Assembly: GCA_028274885.1 (NCBI GenBank)
Contig: JAQCMX010000144.1
Span: 1 to 14,482 of the forward strand
Direction of reading: 5' to 3'
Length of the DNA: 14,482 nucleotides
Source of the DNA: Haloarculaceae archaeon
GTDB lineage: Archaea; Halobacteriota; Halobacteria; Halobacteriales; Haloarculaceae
The position numbers were made by a program, and so were the translations under genes. Shown piece by piece: positions 7,631 to 13,254 of this stretch (position 1 is the first letter of the stretch; each line of letters opens with the position of its first letter). A model generated the notes under the pieces. The model was not told the origin of the DNA. It saw nothing but the letters and a program-made list of their open reading frames with translations, and made no database searches.

Positions 7631-7675
7631 ACGAGTAGATTGGGCGGAACAGGCCACGCGACCGCGTACATTACC

Positions 7676-7690
7676 TACCGGTGACCGGTA
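7676..7690. promoter_or_regulatory. Perfect 15-bp inverted repeat between tfb and the 166-aa gene
   Basis: TACCGGT-G-ACCGGTA is a perfect inverted repeat with a single central base. It lies about 80 bp before the tfb start and 90 bp before the start at 7780. A third half-site, ACCGGTA, sits at 7726-7732, 42 bp from the right half of the repeat and just upstream of the box A of the 166-aa gene. The arrangement looks like an operator for a dimeric regulator, but no regulator is identified. Confidence 0.5.
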
Positions 7691-7746
7691 TGTTATCCGC
7701 CGGCCCGGACGGCGCCGAAACACGAACCGGTATCGTCCATCACGTG

Positions 7747-7754
7747 GATTTATG
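7747..7754 (+). promoter_or_regulatory. Box A for the 166-aa gene
   Basis: GATTTATG lies 26-33 nt before the ATG at 7780. It rules out the in-frame GTG at 7681, which is upstream of the box. Confidence 0.6.
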
Positions 7755-7779
7755 TGCCGGGACGCACCACCCACGCGTA

Positions 7780-8280
7780 ATGGGACTGTCGGAGATTGCA
7801 GCGGGGATCGAGGTCACAACGAGTCAGGAAGAACGCGGGGTGGCCACAGTCGACGACACCGACGCGACGCTCGCAGAGCGGTTGACCCCATTCACCGAGG
7901 AACTGCCGTGTTCGGCCGAGACGGCAGCGACCGTACTCGAGCAATACACGGCAGGTGCGAGCATCGGTGCGGCCAGCCGGGCGGCCGGTATCGCCCCGAC
8001 CACAGCGGCAAAGACCTTGCATCTGCTCGGCGAGTCAGTTTCGCCGCTGGGACCGACCGGGCACGATATCCTCCGGGACTGGATCGAAGGGACCCTTTCC
8101 CGACAGGATGCCCTGGAGTTGACCCGCGTCGGCCGCGACGAGTTCGCACTCGCGGTCTACATTGAGACCCACGAACCCCTGGAACCTGCCTGTGCAGCGG
8201 TGGCGGGCGTCCTGGCGGCCCGGCACACCGACGGTCTCGAGGCGGGGACGCAGATGCGATTGGGCGACCGCCAGTTCTGA
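7780..8280 (+). CDS. Haloarchaeal protein with helix-turn-helix-like segment, divergent from tfb
   Basis: A 166-aa protein of unknown function that looks like a conserved haloarchaeal family (I recall DUF7858, low certainty). It opens MGLSEIAAGIEVTTSQEERG. Residues about 61-84 (SIGAASRAAGIAPTTAAKTL) fit a helix-turn-helix of the kind found in homeodomain-like or sigma-like folds. A second helical part, ILRDWIEGTLSRQDALEL, follows. There are no membrane segments. The ATG at 7780 is supported by the box A. The helix-turn-helix, plus a divergent tfb gene and an inverted repeat between them, suggests a DNA-binding protein, but this is inference. Confidence 0.75.
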   Translation: MGLSEIAAGIEVTTSQEERGVATVDDTDATLAERLTPFTEELPCSAETAATVLEQYTAGASIGAASRAAGIAPTTAAKTLHLLGESVSPLGPTGHDILRDWIEGTLSRQDALELTRVGRDEFALAVYIETHEPLEPACAAVAGVLAARHTDGLEAGTQMRLGDRQF

Positions 8281-8315
8281 GAAAGGAGTCTGGCAGGCGA
8301 CCCGACAACGGAACG

Positions 8316-8322
8316 CCTTTTC
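8316..8322 (+). promoter_or_regulatory. Weak box A for the 146-aa gene
   Basis: CCTTTTC lies 25-31 nt before the ATG at 8347. The match is modest but the spacing is right, and the 66-bp gap from the gene before leaves room for a separate promoter. Confidence 0.45.
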
Positions 8323-8346
8323 GCTGCCAGCCCCAACCGTGGACAA

Positions 8347-8787
8347 ATGCGAATCGAACTCCGGGTCTGTCAGCACTGTCACGAGGGCGAACACGAAAAC
8401 GAACACAAGACTGCTGTCACGAGAGACCTCGTCGCGTGTGCAGAGCGCATCAGCGAGTACAAGGACGTACTCGGCCTCGACGACGTTCATATCCGCCGCG
8501 TGCGGGAAGACGAAGACGATGACGGGCGCCCGGCGGCCCTCCCCGCGGTCGCGGCGACCATCCAGAACGAGCAGATCACCGTCTCCGACACCCAACTCGT
8601 GACGATGGGTGAAAACGGCTACATGCTCGTCTACCCCAACCCACAGGACGCTCTGAAGGTTCTCTCGGGCAACATCGACGAGATTAACAAGGAAACTGAG
8701 GTGGATGTCACCGTCGATCTCTCCCCCGAAGGTGCGGCGATTCTCGCCGGGGAACACGACGAAGTGCCCGACCCGCCGGAGGCCTGA
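8347..8787 (+). CDS. Acidic protein with N-terminal CxxC/His cluster, unknown function
   Basis: A 146-aa acidic soluble protein that I do not recognise. A first strand, MRIELRVCQHC, ends in a CxxC (C8, C11), followed at once by a His/Glu cluster (H10, H12, H16, H20). That could bind zinc or another metal, or act as a thiol pair. The rest alternates helix and strand: VACAERISEYKDVLGLDDVH, an acidic loop EDEDDDG near residue 57, ITVSDTQLVTMGENGYMLVY, and DALKVLSGNIDEINKETE. The strand-CxxC opening recalls thioredoxin-like 2Fe-2S proteins, but only one CxxC is present. It is convergent with the 507-aa GCS2-like gene, with only 18 bp between their stops. Confidence 0.7.
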   Translation: MRIELRVCQHCHEGEHENEHKTAVTRDLVACAERISEYKDVLGLDDVHIRRVREDEDDDGRPAALPAVAATIQNEQITVSDTQLVTMGENGYMLVYPNPQDALKVLSGNIDEINKETEVDVTVDLSPEGAAILAGEHDEVPDPPEA

Positions 8788-8805
8788 TAGGCCCCCAAGC
8801 CCGTA

Positions 8806-10329
8806 TCATATGGGCCAGTCGACGGCGTGGCCGGTAAACAGCGTCTCCGCCTGCTGTTCGATGTACCGACGCTGCATCCCGTGGATCGCCTCGCGGACAG
8901 CGTTGCTGTCTGTGAGATTCGACGCGACTACTGCCCGCTTCCAGTTCGCAGGCGTCTGCCCGCCATCGGCGCGGTCCCGCAGCGGGTCCAGCCAGGTCCG
9001 GGCGCGCCCGGCGCACATCCCGTGTTGGCAGAGCCCGTCGAATGCGGTATCGAGTAGGTCCGCGAACAAAACCGAGGTGTCGCGCGTCCGCTCGCCGTCT
9101 GCGGTGAGCCAGACCAGATCTGCGTTGATGCCGTCGCGCGCTGCCGCGTAGAAGTTGTCGCGGGCTGTGCCCCAGGCGAGATCGCTGGCCGGGTGGTCCG
9201 TCCCGGAGAGCGCCCGCATCAGCCCGGCGAAAGCGGCCACGAGCGCGACCGTATCCGGAAGGGTCGGCTGAGCAGGGAGCGGACGAAACTCGATGCGAAC
9301 GTTCGCCGCCGACTCGGATCCCCCCTCGAATACCGGCCGGATCCAGCGCCAGTGCGTCCCGTGTTTGTGCCGGAAGTGCGCAAACGCGTCGTCGAACCGT
9401 CCGTTCGTCTCCACGTCCGTGGGAACGATCGTGTAGTCCTCGACGATCCGGTCGACAGCCTCGGCAGGCGTGTCGATGTCCGCAGGAAACCGAACTTTCG
9501 TTGACCCCGCTTCCGGATTCATGACGCCCTCCTGAATCGGGATCCGGTGTTCAGCCCACCCCTCCGAGAGGAGGAGCTGTGGATCCGGGTTGCGTTCGTC
9601 GTACAGTCCGGGCGGAAGAAACGGGGAGTTGGCGGCAAGGGCTAATAAGGGACCTGCGATCCGGAGCGCATTGCCGTGGTGTTCGGGCAGGGCCGCAGCC
9701 GTTCGGAACTGATAGTGTGGCTGGATCGAGAGGGTGAGCGTCGCCGGACCGGGTGTCTCACCCTCGATTGTCGCGCCCGGCAGGTCGACGCTTCCCCGAA
9801 GCGCCCGACGGCCGCTGGCGAACCCGTGGTACCGAAAGCCATTACTGACGTTTATACCAAGCGTGAGCCCCTTTTCACGCGTCGCCTCGGTCAGGTAGTT
9901 CTCGGTGGTGTTGTGGGTTGGACCGATCGTCCAGGTCCCATCGCTGACGATCCCCACGCCCTCCTGGCCAGCACGTTCCTGGAGTGCACGGAGCTTCGAC
10001 CGCGACTCCGAGAGGAGCGCATCGATGCCGTCGGCGTTACACGGCTGTGCGCCCGTGTTCAGTTCGATCATGTGCAGGCCCATCTCCCGCTCGAACCCGA
10101 GACACGAGACCAGCGAGGACGGGACCCGACGAAGTTGGTATGACTGTTCCCCGACACCGTAGAATTCGTGTTCCAGACCGATCGCCCGCTGGCTGTTGTC
10201 GAACGTGCCAGCCTCGATGTGGTCTTTGAGAACTGTTGCCTCCTCGCTGACCCGTGCGTCGAAGGCCTCGATGTCTATCGCCCGGGAGTCCCGCAACTGC
10301 TCGACCGGATCGTCACCGTCGGTTGACAT
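8806..10329 (-). CDS. GCS2-superfamily ligase-like protein (gshA paralogue, substrate unknown)
   Basis: A 507-aa soluble protein of the glutamate-cysteine ligase GCS2 superfamily, about 150 residues longer than the window's own GshA. Seen are AIGLEHEFYGV (E53, E55), which matches the metal/substrate-binding start of GCS2, then GLHMIELNTGAQPCN, GIVSDGTWTIGPT, LTLSIQPHYQFRTAA, LLALAANSPFLPPGLYDERN and the arginine motif NVRIEFRPLPAQPT. Where GshA has GLHVHVG, this protein has SIQPHYQ, so one of the two histidines is lost. It also has a 45-residue N-terminal extension and about 100 extra C-terminal residues. An ATP-dependent amide-forming role is likely, with an unknown substrate. The ATG at 10329 has a box A 22-31 nt upstream. 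Confidence 0.82.
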   Translation of the reverse strand: MSTDGDDPVEQLRDSRAIDIEAFDARVSEEATVLKDHIEAGTFDNSQRAIGLEHEFYGVGEQSYQLRRVPSSLVSCLGFEREMGLHMIELNTGAQPCNADGIDALLSESRSKLRALQERAGQEGVGIVSDGTWTIGPTHNTTENYLTEATREKGLTLGINVSNGFRYHGFASGRRALRGSVDLPGATIEGETPGPATLTLSIQPHYQFRTAAALPEHHGNALRIAGPLLALAANSPFLPPGLYDERNPDPQLLLSEGWAEHRIPIQEGVMNPEAGSTKVRFPADIDTPAEAVDRIVEDYTIVPTDVETNGRFDDAFAHFRHKHGTHWRWIRPVFEGGSESAANVRIEFRPLPAQPTLPDTVALVAAFAGLMRALSGTDHPASDLAWGTARDNFYAAARDGINADLVWLTADGERTRDTSVLFADLLDTAFDGLCQHGMCAGRARTWLDPLRDRADGGQTPANWKRAVVASNLTDSNAVREAIHGMQRRYIEQQAETLFTGHAVDWPI

Positions 10330-10350
10330 GCTATCTGTACGTACTCGTGT

Positions 10351-10360
10351 GAACTAATAA
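10351..10360 (-). promoter_or_regulatory. Box A for the GCS2-like gene
   Basis: The minus strand reads TTATTAGTTC, 22-31 nt before the ATG at 10329. It sits at the edge of an unusually A/T-rich stretch. Confidence 0.55.
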
Positions 10361-10505
10361 CACGACACAATGAGGCAAGTATTCGGAAGTAATCTATATA
10401 TTTCGACGAGTGTTAGCTTAATATCCAATGAACTACAGTTTGTAATCTTTTATCGCTCAACCGAAGCCGGTGAAGGCTGTCACGGCGTTCGAGCTGTGCC
10501 CGGGT
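10361..10505. other. A/T-rich intergenic stretch with extra TATA-like sites
   Basis: This part of the 188-bp gap between the GCS2-like and NifU-domain genes is much richer in A and T than its surroundings. It contains TCTATATATT (about 10390-10399) and CTTTTATC (10446-10453), both usable as box A elements. No convincing protein starts from them: an open frame from a GTG at 10470 runs antisense through the NifU-domain gene and has poor composition. The stretch could hold a small RNA or extra promoters, or it may simply be relaxed spacer. Confidence 0.45.
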
Positions 10506-10519
10506 AAAAAAGAGCGCTC
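10506..10519 (-). terminator. T-tract terminator after the NifU-domain gene
   Basis: Reading the minus strand, the palindrome GAGCGCTC overlaps the TGA stop and runs into TTTTTT (10511-10506). A U-run of this kind at a gene end is a typical archaeal termination signal. Confidence 0.6.
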
Positions 10520-10886
10520 AGAACGGTGCTTCGGGACCTTCGTCTTCCTCATCGCCGCTTTCACCGGGGAACGAGGGGCTCTTGCCGCCGGCACCGCCGG
10601 ACATGCCCTCGTTGCCCCCCATGCCGGTGTTGGCGTCGACCTGCTCGATTTCGGGGATTTCCTTTGTCATACGTGTCTTGATCGCCTGAATCGTCATTGG
10701 TGAGATGCCACACCCCGAACAGGCGCCGCCGAGTTGAATCGACACGGTCCCTGCCTCGACATCGAGATCTTGGATGGCCGCGCTACCGCCGTGCATCTGG
10801 ATCTGTGGGAAGTTCCGGCGCAGGAAGTTCGTGATACGCTCGCGGAGTTCGTCCTCGGGACTTTGACTTTCGGTGTCCGTGCTCAT
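10518..10886 (-). CDS. NifU C-terminal-domain (Nfu-type) Fe-S protein
   Basis: Small Fe-S carrier or scaffold protein of the Nfu type, which holds a 4Fe-4S cluster between two monomers and passes it to target enzymes. In the 122-aa product, helix DELRERITNFLRRNFPQIQM leads into HGGSAAIQDLDVEAGTVSIQ and then GACSGCGISPMTIQAI, with the cluster-binding CxxC at C56 and C59. All core family residues are present. The tail (about 85-122) is rich in glycine and serine, then acidic, and lies beyond the domain. It follows the DUF5783 gene on the same strand after 50 bp and ends at a T-run. A weak box A-like CCCTAAGCCT lies 25-34 nt before the ATG, so it may be read alone or together with DUF5783. Confidence 0.92.
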   Translation of the reverse strand: MSTDTESQSPEDELRERITNFLRRNFPQIQMHGGSAAIQDLDVEAGTVSIQLGGACSGCGISPMTIQAIKTRMTKEIPEIEQVDANTGMGGNEGMSGGAGGKSPSFPGESGDEEDEGPEAPF

Positions 10887-10936
10887 TGTACTGAAAGGTA
10901 CGGAAGCCGGAGGCTTAGGGCTTTGGGTCCGGCCTG

Positions 10937-11254
10937 TCAGGCGAATCCAAACACGGACTGCAGTTCGGCCTCCAGTTCCTCGAGGTACCGCTCGAGGACG
11001 GTATCGAGTTTCTCGTCGTCGACGACCACGGCCGAGAGTTGCTCCGCCGGATCCGCGGGCAGTTCGATCCGGAACTGATCCTCCCCCTCGTAGAAGGGCT
11101 CACTTTCAGCCAGCAGTTGCTGGTCGATCGCGTGGATCAGTTCCGAGTCGTAGGTGTCGTTCATCGTCTCGAAGGCCTGCCGGTAGGCGCGTTGGAGCTC
11201 CGGAAAGTAGTGTTCGTACTTGTCTTCGAACTTCTCGGGATCGAACTGGGCCAT
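10937..11254 (-). CDS. DUF5783 family protein (haloarchaeal, unknown function)
   Basis: A 105-aa acidic, mostly helical protein that matches the haloarchaeal DUF5783 family as I recall it: FDPEKFEDKYEHYFPELQRA at the start, YDSELIHAIDQQLLAESEPF in the middle, and an ending of VDDEKLDTVLERYLEELEAE followed by VFGFA. No catalytic motif or membrane segment is visible, and no function is known. The ATG at 11254 has a box A 25-32 nt upstream, and an inverted repeat fills the space just before the start. It heads a tandem pair with the NifU-domain gene and is divergent from the SurR-like regulator. Confidence 0.85.
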   Translation of the reverse strand: MAQFDPEKFEDKYEHYFPELQRAYRQAFETMNDTYDSELIHAIDQQLLAESEPFYEGEDQFRIELPADPAEQLSAVVVDDEKLDTVLERYLEELEAELQSVFGFA

Positions 11255-11257
11255 TAC

Positions 11258-11271
11258 ACCGTTGTAACGGT
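11258..11271. promoter_or_regulatory. Inverted repeat at the DUF5783 start (GTT-GT-AAC core)
   Basis: ACCGTT-GT-AACGGT is a perfect 6-2-6 inverted repeat lying 4-17 nt before the DUF5783 start codon, between it and the box A. A bound protein there would cover the transcription start, so it is a good repressor site. Its core, GTTnnAAC, is close to the GTTn3AAC site known for Pyrococcus SurR, and a SurR-like gene is divergent next door. Confidence 0.5.
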
Positions 11272-11278
11272 CCGGCGG

Positions 11279-11286
11279 TCAAATCC
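11279..11286 (-). promoter_or_regulatory. Box A for DUF5783
   Basis: The minus strand reads GGATTTGA, 25-32 nt before the ATG at 11254. It is a moderate match at the expected leaderless spacing. Confidence 0.5.
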
Positions 11287-11357
11287 TTACTGATTCGGGG
11301 TTGTGCTTTATTTTCACTTCTGTTCCTGGATCACACTCGCTACCGCGAGAGACAGCC

Positions 11358-11367
11358 TTATTAAATA
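11358..11367 (+). promoter_or_regulatory. Box A for the SurR-like regulator
   Basis: TTATTAAATA lies 21-30 nt before the ATG at 11388 and is a strong TATA match. A short inverted repeat, CTCGC-TACC-GCGAG (11336-11349), sits about 9 bp upstream and could be a further control site. Confidence 0.7.
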
Positions 11368-11387
11368 CAAACCTTAACATCACGTAA

Positions 11388-12065
11388 ATGAACTCTGCTG
11401 AGTTCCTCGATTTACTGGGTAATGCCAACCGACGGCGAATCCTCCGGCTGCTGGCACAGAAGCCCTGTTATGTCACGGAGATCAGCGAGTTTCTCGGCGT
11501 GAGTCCGAAGGCAGTTATCGACCATCTCCAGAAACTGGAGGATGCAGGCCTCGTGGAGAGTCGAACCGATGATAGGCGCCGTAAGTACTTTTCGATCGCC
11601 CGGCACGTCCGACTCGAGGTGACGGTTTCGCCCTACGAGTTCGGGACAAAGAGTGCCTATCCCGCGAGTTCGCGCCTCGACGTCACGACATGTCGACACC
11701 TCAGCATCGAATTAGCATCCGGAGCAGCGGTCGATCTCGGTGCGGACACCGACGTGAGTTCGCTGGCAAAGACGCTCAGCGATCTCGAGTCCTTGGAGCG
11801 TGAACTGTCCCTTGCACAGCGGTGGGTGCAGGGTCGCATGACGACACTCAAAGAACGCCTGGCGGAGACGGTCGAACAGGGCGATCCGCGGCTCGTCTCG
11901 GAGCTGTTGCTCGCTGTCGCCGACGGGAAAGGCGACCTCGAACGACTCAGCCAGGCTGTGGAGGCACCCCCAGAGGTCGTCGAGGCCACGCTTGAGCAAC
12001 TGGCAAAGGAGGGCGCTGTCCGTCGCGAGGGACAGACCTGGGAACTCGTCGTCGAGGATGAATAA
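11388..12065 (+). CDS. ArsR-type regulator with two winged helices, SurR-like layout
   Basis: A 225-aa DNA-binding regulator. Residues 1-75 are an ArsR-type winged helix: EFLDLLGNANRRRILRLL, then YVTEISEFLGVSPKAVIDHL (recognition helix) and GLVESRTDDRRRKYFSIA (wing). A beta-rich middle part (about 76-115) and a helical stretch (about 120-165) follow, then a second winged-helix-like region (about 165-220) with ERLSQAVEAPPEVVEATLEQ. Length and order match Pyrococcus SurR, a sulfur/redox regulator whose CxxC switch sits just before the HTH. Here that spot reads QKPC: C27 is kept and the first cysteine is replaced by Q24, so a disulfide switch of that kind is unlikely. The alignment is from memory. 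It is divergent from the DUF5783-NifU pair. Confidence 0.85.
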   Translation: MNSAEFLDLLGNANRRRILRLLAQKPCYVTEISEFLGVSPKAVIDHLQKLEDAGLVESRTDDRRRKYFSIARHVRLEVTVSPYEFGTKSAYPASSRLDVTTCRHLSIELASGAAVDLGADTDVSSLAKTLSDLESLERELSLAQRWVQGRMTTLKERLAETVEQGDPRLVSELLLAVADGKGDLERLSQAVEAPPEVVEATLEQLAKEGAVRREGQTWELVVEDE

Positions 12066-12092
12066 CCCCGACCGTGCGGAACGCGACGGATG

Positions 12093-12575
12093 TCAGATTT
12101 CACGGGTCAGCCCGTCACGCAGATCGCGGCCGAAGTAGTGACCCAAGGCCGCGGCCGTTGCACCCCCGAGGGCTCCGATCGCGAGGAAGGGAACCCCAGC
12201 GCCAAGCAGGGTCACGATGAGGTTGCTGAGAAGCGCCCACCCGCCACCGGCGACCGCCCCGGCGAGTGTGAGTTCGAGATACCGGCGCGTCTTGGCCCCG
12301 AGTCCGTAGACAAACGCACCGAGGAAGATGCCGATGAGATTACCGATCGTTCCGAGCGGGAGTGCCCCACCGATCAAAACGAGTCCGCTAACTACGAGGG
12401 CAAGCGCGATTCCCAGCCCCGTCGGTGACAACACCGATTCGGTCTGACTCCGGATCCGCGAGCGGAAACTCCGTCCGCCCGCCGCATCCTCGGACTCGGT
12501 CCCATCCTCGATACCGACATCGAGACCGGCGGTGTCATCGATTTCGCGCTGCAACTGGCGGTCTCGCTCGCTCAT
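12093..12575 (-). CDS. Haloarchaeal membrane protein with acidic N-terminus, four helices
   Basis: A 160-aa protein of unknown function. The first 48 or so residues are hydrophilic and acidic (MSERDRQLQREIDDTAGLDV). They are followed by about four glycine-rich membrane helices, roughly 51-75, 76-93, 103-122 and 123-147, with a basic loop KTRRYLEL between the second and third. It ends in a charged tail, FGRDLRDGLTREI. The start is uncertain: an ATG at 12641 (MGWFDAADRQ) and a GTG at 12674 are in frame. I prefer 12575 because codons just before it lose the usual G/C in third position. It lies downstream of the HIT gene on the same strand and probably shares its transcript. Its stop faces the regulator gene across 27 bp. 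Confidence 0.7.
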   Translation of the reverse strand: MSERDRQLQREIDDTAGLDVGIEDGTESEDAAGGRSFRSRIRSQTESVLSPTGLGIALALVVSGLVLIGGALPLGTIGNLIGIFLGAFVYGLGAKTRRYLELTLAGAVAGGGWALLSNLIVTLLGAGVPFLAIGALGGATAAALGHYFGRDLRDGLTREI

Positions 12576-12700
12576 ATATCCGTTTGGAGCTCGATCGTCA
12601 TTGGTCTTTGCCTGTCGGTCGGCCGCGTCGAACCACCCCATCGGGGCGGACACTCGGGCGATCGGTATCTCCACGGACGGGACAGTGCGAACGGCGACGG

Positions 12701-13123
12701 TTATTCGTTTTCACGGATCGCGGCGGCGATGGAGGCCATCCTGTCCTCGTCGAGATCAGCGTACTCAAAGAGTGCGTGCACCGGTCCAGTACCGTCGTCT
12801 TCGAACCGGGGGATGATGTGCCAGTGAACGTGTGCTACCTCCTGGCCTGCCGTCTCCCCGTTGTTGATCGCGATGGTGCTGGCTGGCGCGTCCACAGCCG
12901 CCTCGACGGCGGGTGTGAGTGCGTGGACGACCGCAAACACGTCCGCGGCCAGATCCGCGGGCACGTCCTGGAACCGCTCGTAGGGCTCTTTCGGGATCAC
13001 CAGCGTGTGCCCCGGCGTGAGTGGGTTCGCGTCCAGAAAGGCATAGGTCGTGTCGTCCTCGTAGACACTGTAGCTCGGGATCTCCCCGTCGACGATGCGC
13101 GTAAAGAGCGTCTCCTCGCTCAT
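12701..13123 (-). CDS. HIT family nucleotide-binding hydrolase
   Basis: A 140-aa HIT (histidine triad) protein. The family cleaves nucleoside phosphoramidates or dinucleotide substrates such as AMP-lysine, or Ap4A in some branches; the substrate here is unknown. The opening LFTRIVDGEIPSYSVYEDD, the strand FLDANPLTPGHTLVIPKEPY and the signature GQEVAHVHWHIIPRF, with H98, H100 and H102, are all present and intact, so it should be active. The ATG at 13123 begins the HIT domain and has a box A 28-33 nt upstream; a longer TTG reading from 13147 is not needed. It is divergent from a GalT-like gene, itself a member of the same superfamily. Confidence 0.92.
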   Translation of the reverse strand: MSEETLFTRIVDGEIPSYSVYEDDTTYAFLDANPLTPGHTLVIPKEPYERFQDVPADLAADVFAVVHALTPAVEAAVDAPASTIAINNGETAGQEVAHVHWHIIPRFEDDGTGPVHALFEYADLDEDRMASIAAAIRENE

Positions 13124-13150
13124 ACCGGCAACTCGGACCCGGGCCAAATG

Positions 13151-13156
13151 AATATT
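13151..13156 (-). promoter_or_regulatory. Box A for the HIT gene
   Basis: AATATT, within GCAATATTCATT on the minus strand, lies 28-33 nt before the ATG at 13123. It indicates a leaderless HIT message that may extend into the membrane protein gene. Confidence 0.6.
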
Positions 13157-13188
13157 GCTCTCGATCTAAGCGGGACGACCCTGTCACG

Positions 13189-13200
13189 GACCCCGGGGTC
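13189..13200. promoter_or_regulatory. 12-bp perfect palindrome between HIT and GalT genes
   Basis: GACCCCGGGGTC is a perfect palindrome in the 131-bp divergent promoter region, 23 bp upstream of the GalT box A. It may be a regulator site for one or both genes. GC-rich palindromes arise by chance in such DNA, so support is modest. Confidence 0.35.
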
Positions 13201-13222
13201 GGGCGATCACGCCGGGTCCAAC

Positions 13223-13229
13223 CTTTTTG
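13223..13229 (+). promoter_or_regulatory. Box A for the GalT-like gene
   Basis: CTTTTTG lies 26-32 nt before the ATG at 13255, favouring that start over the GTG at 13240. Confidence 0.55.
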
Positions 13230-13254
13230 TTCGTGATCTGTGAATAGGGATTAT

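Noticed and set aside
10470..10703. Possible leaderless protein from a GTG after CTTTTATC
   Set aside because: It is mostly antisense to the NifU-domain gene and its sequence has no recognisable fold. A non-coding transcript is the more likely product if the promoter is real.
11277..11287. GGTCAAATCC resembles the T-arm of a tRNA
   Set aside because: No acceptor stem, anticodon arm or D-arm can be built around it; it is better explained as the DUF5783 promoter.
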